Positions 33,401-45,114 of a stretch of DNA of 64,000 nucleotides are shown one piece after another; the first letter of the stretch is position 1, and every line of letters starts with the position of its first letter. Under the pieces are notes generated by a model, which saw only the letters and a program-made list of their open reading frames with translations, was not told the origin of the DNA and did no database searches. This DNA is from Actinernus sp. WN-2022 (taxonomy: Eukaryota; Cnidaria; Anthozoa; Actiniaria; Actinernidae): NCBI GenBank assembly GCA_030867875.1, contig JAOWCC010001634.1, positions 97,753,321-97,817,320 of the forward strand, read 5' to 3'. Position numbers and translations under genes: made by a program.

Positions 33401-36029
33401 TTTAACTGACCCAAAACAAGAATTAATAGTAGCGGTCGTTACTAGAGCTTACGCAGCATACGCGAAAACGTCGTTCGACGTACCGTATGAGCATAGACTA
33501 ATAAACGCAAGTTGATATTTCCTTTACATTTATTCTGTCTAGGCCTAGCTATAGTCTTCGACGATCATGTCCACATAGACAGCTGTCTGCACTAACAGTT
33601 TTAGAGCTGAAACATTTATCGCTTCGTGACGTTTCCGTTTAATTTCCTCTGTTGATTCTCTTACAACAAATTATCCATGTTTTTAAACCATAATTAAACT
33701 CGCAAAACGCTATGGAGGAACTTGATCTGAAAAGAATTCACGTTTTCCCGCTGAAAACGTAAAAACAGAGTTTTTTTCTTTTCCAAATTGTGATTCACCA
33801 CTTAGGAAACCTTGTCTCTAGATTTTCCACCAATAATGAGACACATTCTATCGAAATTTAGACAACAGGCCCCCACGGTTTTCAACATAAAACGCCTTGT
33901 TATTCCCGTTGTGAATCGTCGTTTCGATTGCTCAATGTTCGACGATTTGGGAAGGAAATCTACTGTTAACTTCGGATAGATTGGGTAAGAGTCTTTGAGA
34001 AATAGCGAAAATAGATACCCGTTTTATGATTTTCTATAAATTTCTCCAAATTATGCGGGATTATGCGGGAATTGGCAGATTATGCGGATTATGCGGAGCA
34101 AGCCAAATTATGCGGGTCCGCATCCGCGCATAATTCCATAAGCCCTGTTAATGGTTAATTGAAGTGCTGTGTGCAAAAAAGTGCTTTAAATTACGGCCTC
34201 TTCACAAAAAAATGCATATCATCACCTGCATGTACTACATGTAGTTGTGGTGCTCCCATTGAAAACACTATTTTCTTAAACGTGACACTTTTGCTACTCT
34301 GCACAGCACTTTAATTGCCTCTGCTGCACAAATAATTGCCAGGACATAAATGGCTAATTCTGCATCTGATAATAAAAAGTAAGTTAATTGTCTGGTTCCT
34401 TTACAGTGTTCCAGGGATTGATTATATAATACCAATGTAAACCTCTTTGTATACAATGTATGTCCAGTCATTTTATTGTTCAATTGAACCTCTTTTGATT
34501 ATGATTGTTAGTAATGATTATTGCTATATTTGTGTGCCTATGATTATTATTACCATCTGACCTGTAACACAGCTATGTTATTGTAATTTATTTAACAATT
34601 TTAAGCTCTCTAGATGAGCTTCTATGCTCTTGGAGCAAATGTTAAGTTATAATCTTGTTTAAATAAATAATACAAAAAGGCATAAGTGACTCTTGATCAC
34701 GTTCTAAATTCTCCCTTAGAAAACAATGAAATTGAAGGAGAATTTAGAAAGTGACAGGAGACACTTACACCCTTTTTGAACACAGCCCTTTAATCTAGAC
34801 TAAATGCAATTTAGACATGGTTAAATACATGTATGCCAGTGGAATCGGTCTACCTGTGGCGCAGTTTGCGGGGCCTGTGTCTCAGTCTCATACAGGTCTT
34901 TTGTTGCCAAATTTGGCAGGCTGTTTGCAGTTATACTCTTCCCATCACTCTTCACATCACATCGCTCTTTGCATCGCATCATTCAACGTTTGCTGTTGCC
35001 GGGATTGATTAGCTTTTCTCTCAGGTAGATTTCCCCTCCCTCCCTCCCCTTTTCTCTTGTCCACTTATGTGTGACCCAGTGTACTGGGCTGGTTGGTTGC
35101 CTGGCAACCAAGCTCTCGAGCACTGACCCTAACTTACAGCCTGGGCACTGAACCTCCAATACACTTCAATAGGTCCAAGCAGACAATTTAATTGAATGGT
35201 AATTATCACTAGCTGGGGTGGTGGGGTATTCTACACTCTTTACTAATTCAAATATGCAAGGACATGCATACATGTAGGTTGAATATAACAGCTAGCTATT
35301 ATAAAGGAATTAAATAAATTGTACCTAATTATCCTAATAAGGTTTTCAGCCAACTATATAATTATCTTTATACACATGTACATGTATGTATTTTTCCTAA
35401 TTCAACCTTTCACCTGTTTTATCAATTATTTCTACATAATTTTATATGTGTTCAGTCTTCATCCCTTGTAATAAAAGACTTATTTTATTTTTCCAGCCCA
35501 GAATCCACTGAAATTGACACCATCATTATTGACTGGTTACCCAGCCTTTATCAGCCATATTCATCTCCCATATTCTTATAAACAAGGATACATAGCAAAT
35601 TAGCATGCATGTATCGTAGTTCCAATGTTTTACATCGTTCAATTAACCATCACAGTTAAGGAAACACGTAGAACTACATCATAATACTAATCTAACTTGT
35701 TTTCGATTTTTTTTTATTAAATTAAGATAATTTGCGGACTGTACTTGTAAATGGTCTTTGAAGATCGAATTTAGCTCCTGTACTCTAGGGTCGGGTTTCG
35801 ATCGCCTTGTGTTAGTCACTGAACGACTGAAGAGTGACGCACCTTTATACTACGTACGTGTGTGAATAAATGCAATTACATGTATACACACCCGGGGTAT
35901 ACACGCAACAGTGCAATTAAACTTACCTGCGAAGTCGTTTACAACCCATAAAGGTGTTGCCAGGGCAGAAATAGCACAGACATCCGCTGCGAAGCATAAA
36001 AAGCCACCCACTACGACAAACTTATCCAT
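30406..36029 (-). CDS. MOSMO: Modulator of Smoothened (MOSMO) paralogue 1, three exons
   Basis: Exons on the minus strand are 36029-35927, 32268-32056 and 30596-30406, all junctions in phase 1 with GT-AG borders. The product is 168 aa, close to the vertebrate MOSMO length of about 167. The start is set at the ATG of 'MDKF', the conserved MOSMO beginning; an upstream in-frame ATG at 36035 would add two residues. Four hydrophobic segments (about 4-26, 66-88, 98-120 and 141-161) give a claudin-like tetraspan layout. The first extracellular loop has Trp28 and Cys45/Cys55. The third exon carries 'AALVFPLGFHMPEIGG' and 'KLPTGTNVGPS', strongly conserved in the family. MOSMO acts with MEGF8 and MGRN1 to ubiquitinate Smoothened and dampen Hedgehog signalling; this role is inferred by family. 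A divergent paralogue starts 533 bp away. Confidence 0.92.
31105..31640. repeat. Imperfect repeated units in MOSMO-1 intron 2, split by a MITE
   Basis: A unit of about 140 bp (CACGTGACTGATGA ... TTTATGGGG.CCCAAT.CCAT ... AAAGTTTGAGCCA.CT) occurs at about 31108, 31245 and 31518. The second and third copies are separated by a MITE at 31364-31514. Confidence 0.7.
31364..31514. repeat. MITE, 151 bp
   Basis: CAGTACCGATTGAAACTAAC at the left end pairs with GTTAGTTTTGATCGGTACTG at the right end. Subterminal GCATGCA words face each other. It is inserted in the repeat block of MOSMO-1 intron 2. Confidence 0.75.
32791..34147. mobile_element. Non-autonomous hAT-like element, 1.36 kb, in MOSMO-1 intron 1
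   Basis: The ends are CAGTGCTTATGG and CCATAAGCCCTG (one mismatch), directly flanked by TTAATG on both sides (32785-32790 and 34148-34153). Subterminal regions are packed with the word ATTATGCGG: four copies in 32835-32892 and five or more in 34050-34120, all in the same orientation rather than mirrored. CAGGG-type ends point to hAT, but a 6-bp duplication is shorter than the classic 8. No transposase is readable inside. Confidence 0.75.
34674..34779. repeat. Small inverted-repeat element
   Basis: AAAAAGGCATAAGTG...GTTCTAAATTCTCC pairs with GGAGAATTTAGAAAGTG...CACTTACACCCTTTTT. Confidence 0.7.
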
Positions 36030-36561
36030 GACCATGGATCGGGCAAAATTAAACAGAGATGTTCGACTTCTTATACATTTCTATTCATTCGCATTGAAAT
36101 GTTCTTAATCTTCTCGACCACTCTTTATCCTTCATCCATATGTTGTTTTTCTCGGTGGGAAGATATAAGTATGAAGGAAACCTAAAATAATCGTGCGATT
36201 GCCGATACTCGATAACAAAAAATGTTTCTTGACAACAACTGTCCTTCTTGCGAAAGGGCTCAAAATAGAGAGCGGAGGCTGGTACTGAAACTTGTGGAGT
36301 CAATAATCATTCGATAAATCGATAATTTCTCGACGTTCGACCCCGAGTTCTGTTTCGCTCTGTATGTTTATCGCCTGATTGAAGAAGAACTCCGTTTTCA
36401 ATCGAAGTTAAGCGATTTTTCGGAGGCGCTAATGCTAGCATTAGATACTGCATCAGACATTTGAGCTAAATATCTGTGTGTGGCCGCTGTTTGTAGGAGC
36501 AAATATGCTTCGAACAACGTCGTGTTCTTCAGTTTAATTGGGTTCTACTTTCATTTCCGTG
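36030..36561. promoter_or_regulatory. Putative bidirectional promoter between the MOSMO paralogues
   Basis: The two start codons face away from each other across 532 bp, so both 5' UTRs and core promoters must lie here or in unseen upstream exons. No canonical TATA box is obvious. Shared regulation is inference from geometry only. Confidence 0.5.
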
Positions 36562-39500
36562 ATGGATAAATCTGTTATTGCCGGCGGGATCTTATGTTTT
36601 ACTGCAGATCTCTTTGCTATCGCTTCGTTGGCAACACCAGAGTGGATTGTAGCGCAATTTGCAGGTAAGTTTTATATCAAATGTTCAAATAGCCGCTTCT
36701 TTTAACTTGTAAATTTATAAATAATTTTCATAATTTATTAAATAAATAGCTTACATGCATGTTTTCGATAAATTTTCTTCATAGACATAGTTGTGTACAG
36801 GTAATTTTTATTTAAAAAAATTACCTAGGTCATTTTTACATTTCTAGGGCCTTATTTAGCATTAACATTTAATTTGTCTGTTGTTTAGTGTCACATACAT
36901 GTAGCTCGAAACACCCAAAATTAGTGAATATTAAATTTTTATGTAGCTCTAAGCACCCAAAATTAGCTGACGGTTAGGGACCATTCATTATTTATTCCTG
37001 GGGGGAGGGGAGGGGGGAGGGCTGGCAAGAAAGAGGGGGGCCCATCGAAAATTCAAGAAACTGAGAGGGTGGGTCATTGAAAAACATAGGTATAGAAAGG
37101 GGGGGCTGCCAAATTTATATAATTTTAAGAAACCTCCAATAATGTTTAAATTATTTAATTAACAGAAAACGGATATCAAAAGGTGAACCTGACGAGGTCG
37201 CCTTTCCTAAATTGCTTATGACAGGTCCAGGCATTTTAATTTCAGCTATTGGATTTGTATTTCAATCAACATTGAAAGGAAACTGTGATTCTTTTTTCAT
37301 TTATTTTTATACAGCACACAGAGGCCCTTAGGGTGTTTTTAAATGTAGGGTTAGGTTTTAGACTAATTAGTTCACAGGACCATTGAATAAACATTTAATC
37401 ATTATTGAAGGGTCTGAGTATGAAAACAACCTATATGTGACTTTTTAGTGATTTTTTTTCAAATCATCAAATTCACCTGAAAACTTCTATACAACCAGTT
37501 TAACAACAGTTTATTACTGTTTTGGCATTTATATTGCGATTACACCGGTAAAAACCTAAAATTCTTCACATAGAAATGACTATAAAATTATGCATATATT
37601 TAGTACTAGTTTGTGTGCGGTTGAGCGCTTCTACTAAATAAAAATATGATTATCACAGCTGTGAACAATCTTTTGCTTTTCTGTGGAATAGTTTTTAAAC
37701 ATGAAATCTGCCTACTTCAAAGTGACAAAGTCCAGCCATAAACTAAAACTCTACATGCAGTACAGACGCATTATGGAACAAGATCGGGTTAAGTCTTCGA
37801 TCAAGAGAAAGTGAAAATCCCGATAAACAGGAGAATAACAGTGTAACTGCTCAACCGAATACGAACCAGTACTAGATATGCATAATTAAATGGGAAGACG
37901 AAAGCATTTTTGTCAAGCAAGCATTGACTGTTTCTATGTGAAGAATTGTTTAGGTTTTTACCGGTGTAATCATGATATAAATGCGAAAACAGTAATAAAC
38001 AGTTGTTAAACTGGTTGTATAGAAGTTTTCAGGCGAATTTGACGATTTGAAAAAATCACTAAAAAGTCACATATAGGTTGTTTCCATACTCAACCCTTCA
38101 ATAATTATTGTCTGTTGTTTAGAGACTTATTTTAGCTCTAAATACCCAAAATTAGTGAGCAATTGGCTTTACTGAGGTTATATACTGTTAGGCCTTTAAG
38201 GGAGCCGGGGTGGTGCAGTGGTTAAGCACTTCGCCTCTCACCTCTGTCACTCATGGCCCTGCAGAGGTTCGATTCCCGGATGGGACACCATATGCAAGTT
38301 GAGTTTGTTGGTATCTCACCCTTGCTCCAAGGGTTTTTCTCCGGGTTCTCCGGTTTTCCTCTCTAAAAAAACAAAACACGCTAAATTCCAATTCGATCTG
38401 TGGACTAGCCAGGACCTGGCTTTGATCAGCCCCATGGTTGTTTCAGGTCTCATTAGAAATTCAGAGTTAGGGTTATTTAAATGTTGGGTTAGGGTATGGA
38501 TTACTGTTCACAGGACCATTAAATTGGATCGATTAATTTTATAATAGTGTTAGGAATGAGTTTGCTTGGAGTGGGGTGTTAACTGGCTTTAATGAATCTG
38601 CTTGTTATTGGCACTTAGTTCCACATGGAAACGACAAAGTGAAAACATGACTGTTGATGACAGCTAGTTTGAGTTATTTCTGTGTATATAGTTCTCAATC
38701 ATTTATCCATTTTTACATACATTGTATTTTCACATCCTCTGGGCAATTCTTTGATGAGAGAACAAGATAATATTTTTTTATAATACAGCATTTCTTTGAG
38801 CCACTTCCATTTTTTTCTAGTCACAGTGGATCAGACATGAGTGTTTTATTCCATTTGAAGAACTGACTCTAGCATGTATGGTTTCTTGTAGGTTTATTAT
38901 TCAAATCAGTGACTACAGTATGATCAGCTGTGTGCATAGCTTACAAGTCAGACTGTAATACATTATATCTCTACAATGTCAATCTTTAACAATCACAACC
39001 ACATTACATCCCCCTTTAAGAGAGGATGTAGCAACAGTAACTAAAGAGTTAAAAGGCAGTTTATGCCTAATTCTTTATGGAACAGATAACTAATGGTTTC
39101 TGACAAAGTCCCTTAGATAAGCAGGCTCCCTGGTAGCTCGCTTTGGTCTTGTGCTTATAATTGGCAGGCTGACTACTAGATGCTTGTTGATTCTCCAGTG
39201 CTGTTTCTGGTGTACTTTAGCTTGAATGCTTTGGTATTTTTCTCTAAAATGTTGTAGTAATTATTTCAATACATTTTTTTAAGTTGTACGTTTATACATT
39301 TTCCGCTGAAACAATGATAGAAAGCTTCGAAATCGCTGGGGGGATTTTGGAAATCCGGAATCCAGCCTTAGGAATCCAGAATCCACAATGCAGGATCCGG
39401 AATCCACGGTGCGGAATCCGGAATCCAAGACTCTCTTGGATTACCTTACATGGGGCGAATTAGTGGTGCTTGCTTTTATAATGCTATCGAGAAAAACTAG

Positions 39501-42500
39501 TCCTGTAAAAGGTTTCCAATCCAATGCAATTATTCCATAGTGATGTCATAATATATAGGATCCACCTGGATCAGCTTGCTTGATGATTCACAAATTGCAC
39601 CTCAAGCTCAGTAGGAGGACAATGACTGAACAGTTAGACCTTATAAGCTATGACATGTAGGCCACCCTTTTTAATTAAACCATACAAGGTTTTTAAAGTC
39701 ATGCATGTTTTTTTTTCAGTTTTCTATTATTTTTAATATTTATATGATAATATTTTAGATATATATTTCAATTTGTTATATGAATACTGATCTATATACA
39801 AAAGGTACTTTGTGTAGGTCACGTTAATTTATTGACATTGACAGAAATATGAGTTGATCTCTGTTTTAATACAATTGTTGTGATTACAGCTGGTTCCATG
39901 AGGTTGGGTCTCGCTGTCACTTGCCAAAGACCAAGGACTCAGCCTGAAATATGTGTGGCCACTGACCAGCCAGGTGAATGGGTGGCAACGACAGGGTTTA
40001 TGGTTGTCGGCATTGTCCTGCTGACTATGGCCTGGTTTTTTCTGTTATTTTCGTCCTGTGAGAGACAGTTTGTGGTCGTTGGTAGATGGATTATCTTCTT
40101 TGCATGTAAGTGTGTTAATTGCTTTGGTTACCATTTTACAGTTTTGTACCTTTTATTAAGAGTTTTGTATCAGGGCTTGAAATTGCTACCGATACGGAGG
40201 CAGATACGACTAGAATTTTTCGTTTTGCTAATAAAAATTTGCATCCAGTTGCAAATCACAGGTACAGTCAAGTCTCGTTATCGCGGTCACCCTCGGGACA
40301 CCCTCGGGACCGAGATTTGGTGTCCGTAAATAGCGAGAGTCCGCAATAGCGGAGTGCGAGGGAAAAAACGTGATTACAGCGTGAAAATGTTTATTTACGC
40401 ACATGTAGTGGATAACACTATTAACTGACCAATTTTTCACAATCTTACGAGTCTTGGGAGGTATTTATAATAAAGTGATGATAACATGCGTGTTCTTGAA
40501 CTGTAACTTTCTGTACTGTACTGAGATTGATTTAGTTTAAACGCTGATCGTTTCGCACAAGCATGCTCTAAGGATCTATGAAGGCGCTGATAAGGCATAC
40601 GTCGATAAGGCGTTCAGTCAGTCATACCGAGATATCCAAGTCATTCTTTCGCGAAAAAGTGTCCGATGTTGCTCTGTGACTTTCTGCTTTTGGCAGCAGT
40701 TTCACTAAGTAAACTATCTCCCCAAGCCTGTTAAACTCGCTTGCGAGTGCAAATTGACCGCGCAAAGAAACAACTCCACGTTATTGGCATTTAGTCCCCA
40801 AATGTCCACTGCGGTGTTTATAGAGCTAGACATTACGGCATCAACTAATTGTAGCTCAGATTTCACTTCGAGAGACTGTGGGAAGGTTTGGAAGGACACA
40901 TGTCCGGCCAAGTAAGAAAACATATTTGAACGCGTGGGTGTCAGTCCCCTATAACGAGAGCTGAAATGTTACGTTGGGACCGTATGAAGTGTCCACATTT
41001 CTGTAATAGCGAGAGTCCGCAATAGCCGGAGTTATTCTCAGTCAAACTTCTATAGCTTTCGCCGGGGATCTGTCTGCTGTCCGTATTAACGGGGTGTCCG
41101 TAATAGCGGGGTGTCCCCAAGGCGAGAGTTGACTGTATAATGAAAACAGATGTTTCTCTTGATTAAGATTGATATTTTTCACTTCCATTGTTCATTCAAA
41201 AGCAAAACTATATATTTTTGAAGATGTTGATTTTGTCTTCAATTCTTTCTCCAACTTAGTCCATTCATGTTCTGAAGCTACCAGGAGATTGTTTGAGATC
41301 ATTTTGAAGCATATTGAGTGGTTTTTATTGTTTATCATAAATCCTAGATTTTTTGCCTACCCGGTTCTGGCCAAAAAAAAAAACAAGATTTGACCATTTT
41401 TGAAGATGCTGATTTCTTCTTCAATTCTTTCTCCAACTTAATCCATTCATGTTCTGAAGCTACCAGGAGATTGTTTGAGATCGTTTTGAAGCATATTATA
41501 GTTTTTGTCAGAAATCCTAGATTTTTTGCCTACCCGGTCTGGTAAATCCTAGATTTTTGCCTACCCGGTCTAGCCAAAAAAAATCCAGATTTGACCATTT
41601 TTGAAGATGTTGATTCGTTCTTCAATTCTTTCTCCAACTTAATCCATTCATGTTCTGAAGCTACCAAGAGATTGTTTCAGATCATTTTGAAGCATATTGA
41701 GTGGTTTTTAGTTTTTATCAGAAATCCTAGATTTTTTGCCTACCCGGTCTGGCGGGGAAAAAATCCAGATTTGACCATTTTTGATGATGTTGATTTGTTC
41801 TTCAATTCTTTCTCTAACTTAATCCATTCATGTTCTGAAGCTACCAAGAGATTGTTTCAGATCATTTTGAAGCACATTGAATGGTTTTTAGTTTTTATCA
41901 GAAATCCTAGATTTTTTGCCTACCCGGTCTGGCCAAAAAATTCCAGATTTGACCAATTTTGAAGATGTTGATGTCTTCTTCAATTCTTTCTCCAACTTAA
42001 TCCATTCATGTTCTGAAGCTACCAAGAGATTGTTTCAGATCATTTTGAAGCATATTGAGTGGTTTTTATTTTTTATCAGAAATCCTAGATTTTTTGCCTA
42101 CCCGGTCTGGCGGAAAAAAAATCCAGATTATGATATTTCTCTTTGGATAAAAGAAAAAGAGAAATGAGTTCCTTATCCTAAAGACTGTATTGGTATCCCT
42201 GTGGATAAATCCTTATATGGTCAGCTAAGTTTTGGCGGGAACTTTAGTACTTAATGATGTGTCAGTTACATTTCATCATTCGTGGTCCTGACTCTACGTG
42301 TAACCTTTAATTATAGACCCTTCAAACATTTAATTTTGTTACAAAGTTTTCCTGACATTACCCAGTTATTACGGTTTTTATAGTAAATTCAGACTTTCAC
42401 CCCTCAGAAGTCAGTACTCCTGCATTGGGCTGAGGAATACGTTTCCACTTAGTTTTTACCACATATAGTGTGGAATTTTTTGTGGTTTTTCGTATCCGGC

Positions 42501-44757
42501 AGAGTACATCAAATTATCAGACTATATTTATGTAATGTCTCCACTTACCACGTTGTGTGGTTTTCGTGATAACAGTCCGAGTGTAATAGCATACATTGTA
42601 TCTTTACAATTTGCATGCTGAGGTTATAATAAATTGTGTGTGCGGTTATCTGTCAGGACCGCCTCCCGCATATTGTGTATGTTGTCAGTATTTGGGAGAA
42701 GGAATCACCATTTTTGATGATGTTGATTTGTTCTTCAATTCTTTCTCTAACTTAATCCATTCATGTTCTGAAGCTACCAAGAGATTGTTTCAGATCATTT
42801 TGAAGCACATTGAGTGGTTTTTAGTTTTTATCAGAAATCCTAGATTTTTTGCCTACCCGGTCTGGCCAAAAAAATCCAGATTTGACCAATTTTGAAGATG
42901 TTGATTTCTTCATCAATTCTTTCTCCAACTTAATCCATTCATGTTCTGAAGCTACCAAGAGATTGTTTGAGATCATTTTGAAGCGTATTGAGTGGTTTTT
43001 AGTTTTTATCAGAAATCGTAGATTTTTTGCCTACCCGGTCTGGCCCAGAAAAATCCAGATTTGACCATTGTTGAAGATGCTGATTTCTTCTTCAATTCTT
43101 TCTCCTACTTAATCCATTCATGTTCTGAAGCTACCAAGAGGTTGTTTGAGATCATTTTGAAGCATATTGAGTGGTTTTTAGTATTTTATCAGAAACCTAG
43201 ATTTTTTGCCTACCCTGTCTGGCCAAAAAAATCCAGATTTGACCATTTTTGAAGATTTTGATTTGTTCTTCAATTCTTTCTCTAACTTAACCCATTCATG
43301 TTCTGAAGCTACCAAGAGATTGTTTCAGATCATTTTGAAGCATATTGAGTGGTTTTTAGTTTTTATCAGAAACCTAGATTTTTTGCCTACCCGGTCTGGC
43401 CAAAAAAATCCAGATTTGACCAATTTTGATGATGTTGATTTTTTCTTCAATTCTTTCTCCAACTTAATCCATTCATGTTCTGAAGAGATTGTTTGAGATC
43501 ATCTTGAAACATTATTGAGTGGTTTTTAGTGTTTCTCAGAAATCCTAGATTTTTTGCCTACCCGGTCTGCCCAAAAATATCCAGATTTGACCATTTTTGA
43601 AGATGTTGATTTGTTCTTCAATTCTTTCTCCAACTTAATCCATTGATGTTCTGAAGCTACCAAGAGATTGTTTGAGATCATTTTGAAGGATATTGAGTCT
43701 TTTTTAGTTTTTGTCAGAAATCCTAGATTTTTTGCCCACCGGCCGTTCTGGTAAAAAAAATATCCAGATTTGACCATTTTTGAAGATGTTGATTTTTTCT
43801 TCAATTCTTTCTCCAACTTAATCCATTCATGTTCTCAAGCTACCAAGAGATTGTTTCAAATCATTTTGAAGCATATTGAGTGGTTTTTAGTTTTTCTCAG
43901 AAATCCAAGATTTTTTCTACTCGGTCTATCGAAAAAAAATCCAGATTTTACCATTTTTGATGATGTTATTTGTTCTTCAATTCTTTCTCCAACTTAATCC
44001 ATTGATGTTCTCAAGCTACCAAGAGGTTCTTTGAGATCATTTTGAAGCATATTGAGTGCTAGATTTTTTTGCCTACCCGGTCTGGCCCAAAAAATCCAGA
44101 TTTCACCATTTTTGAAGACGTTGATTAAAAATAAGTATGAATCGTGTGCGCAGTATTTTATGGTTACACCGCTGAACTGGTCATTTTTTATTTTGCGACT
44201 ATATTTTGTCATCTATACATACAGTTGCAAAAATGCGACCAGACTTTTTATATATTTCCAGCCTTGGTTATGTACATTGGTTGAAAACCCAATTAAACGT
44301 TCAGGACTCCCATGTTTTCCAAGTCATTTTTTTTAGAAGTGTTCTAACTCTTTCATATATCGTATTCTAAAGACATTTTAGTGTGTAGTATGCATGTATG
44401 TCAGGATATTTTTACAAGTCAATATACAATTATTTTGAAAATTTGACAAGTAAAAATATCTGCCATCCCTGTACTTGTACACACTAAACTGCGGGCTAAT
44501 AAGAGATTCAACTTATTCCATACCTATATGTGTTAATGTTGTTGGTTCCAATCTATTCTTTCGCAGTGATCCTGTTTAATCTGGCAGCTTTGGTTTTCCC
44601 ACTTGGTTTTCACATGCCTGAAATAGGAGGGATGCCCTTCAAACTGCCAAATGGAACAAATGTTGGGCCGTCATTTATCCTCTTCGTCTTCTGTATCATA
44701 TTCACTGTTGCCTCTGAACTGTTTCTGTTTGAAGTGTGTCCATTATTACTCCGATAA
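36562..44757 (+). CDS. MOSMO: Modulator of Smoothened (MOSMO) paralogue 2, three exons
   Basis: Exons are 36562-36664, 39890-40105 and 44567-44757. All junctions are phase 1, and the exon sizes (103, 216, 191) nearly match paralogue 1 (103, 213, 191). The product is 169 aa and begins 'MDKSVIAGG' with four hydrophobic segments, Trp28, and Cys46/Cys56 in the first loop. Exon 3 encodes 'AALVFPLGFHMPEIGG' and 'VCPLLLR', almost the same as paralogue 1, while exons 1-2 are clearly more diverged. The predicted role is the same membrane tetraspan attenuator of Smoothened. Intron 1 (3.2 kb) holds a large foldback and a SINE. Intron 2 (4.5 kb) holds a Tigger-like element and a ~178-bp satellite. The reading frame is intact, so I take it as functional. 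Confidence 0.92.
37397..38108. repeat. Large foldback element, about 710 bp, in MOSMO-2 intron 1
   Basis: The outer arms are ATTATTGAAGGGT and complement. Long inner arms include CTATATGTGACTTTTTAGTG, ACTTCTATACAACCAGTTTA and TTACACCGGTAAAAACCTAA, each mirrored. The arms are about 230 bp with moderate divergence and a non-coding loop. Confidence 0.8.
38200..38470 (+). mobile_element. tRNA-derived SINE in MOSMO-2 intron 1
   Basis: The head GGGAGCCGGGGTGGTGCAGT has an A box (TGGTGCAGTGG) and a B box (GGTTCGATTCC near 38266). The body contains 'CTTGCTCCAAGGGTTTTTCT' and 'CTCCGGTTTTCCTC', the same words seen inverted in the SINE at 5558-5859. Confidence 0.8.
39342..39440. repeat. Degenerate GGAATCC tandem repeat
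   Basis: Repeated GGAATCC / AGAATCCA words at 13-16 bp spacing. Confidence 0.75.
40265..41135. mobile_element. Tigger/pogo-like non-autonomous element, 871 bp
   Basis: The ends CAGTCAAGTCTCG and CGAGAGTTGACTG form a TIR (one mismatch) flanked by TA on both sides (40263-40264 and 41136-41137). Subterminal words 'GTCCGTAATAGCG' and 'GAGAGTCCGCAATAGC' recur at both ends. This is typical of pogo/Tigger-derived elements. No transposase frame is inside. Confidence 0.8.
41169..44130. repeat. ~178-bp satellite array in MOSMO-2 intron 2, about 14 units in two blocks
   Basis: Units of 176-180 bp start with CCATTTTTGAAGATGTTGAT, run through TCTTCAATTCTTTCTCCAAC, ATCCATTCATGTTCTGAAGC and TACCAAGAGATTGTTT, and end with GATTTTTTGCCTACCCGGTC and a short A run. 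Block 1 spans 41169-42128 and block 2 spans 42705-44130, separated by about 580 bp of unrelated sequence. Most units carry an open plus frame (VDxFFNSFSNLIHSC, ATKRLFxIILKHIEWFL) because the unit is close to 59-60 codons. I do not take it as protein-coding. Confidence 0.92.
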
Positions 44758-45114
44758 ACCAAGGAAGGGTTTTGAAACGTGCAGCCTAAGGGACAAGTAA
44801 ATTTATTGCCACACCTCCACTGATAATAATATATACATTATGACCCCCTCCTCCAGTTCCTGAAAGTTCTAAAAATATACCATAGAATCCCATGTAGAAA
44901 ATTAGCTTACAGCTGATATAAGCCTGCTTTTACCCCTCACACACTCAACACTACATGCATACGTTGTAATACCTTCCCTTGTACATACCGATACAAAAAG
45001 GTATTCATTTATATAGCGCAAATTCTATATGAATATATTCAAATGCGCTTCACAAGGTTATTTTTGTGAAACGGACTGTTATTGTGGTGCAATGTGCTGC
45101 CATGCAGTTTACAA
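44758..45114. other. MOSMO-2 3' flank, nothing recognised
   Basis: AT-rich and presumably containing the 3' UTR. 45003-45060 contains 'CATTTATATAGCGC', a word common near LINE/SINE ends. Confidence 0.4.

Noticed and set aside
41591..43496. Protein-coding gene in the satellite (frames up to 123 codons)
   Set aside because: The frames coincide with a ~178-bp repeat inside a spliced intron, vary at the unit joints and match no known domain.
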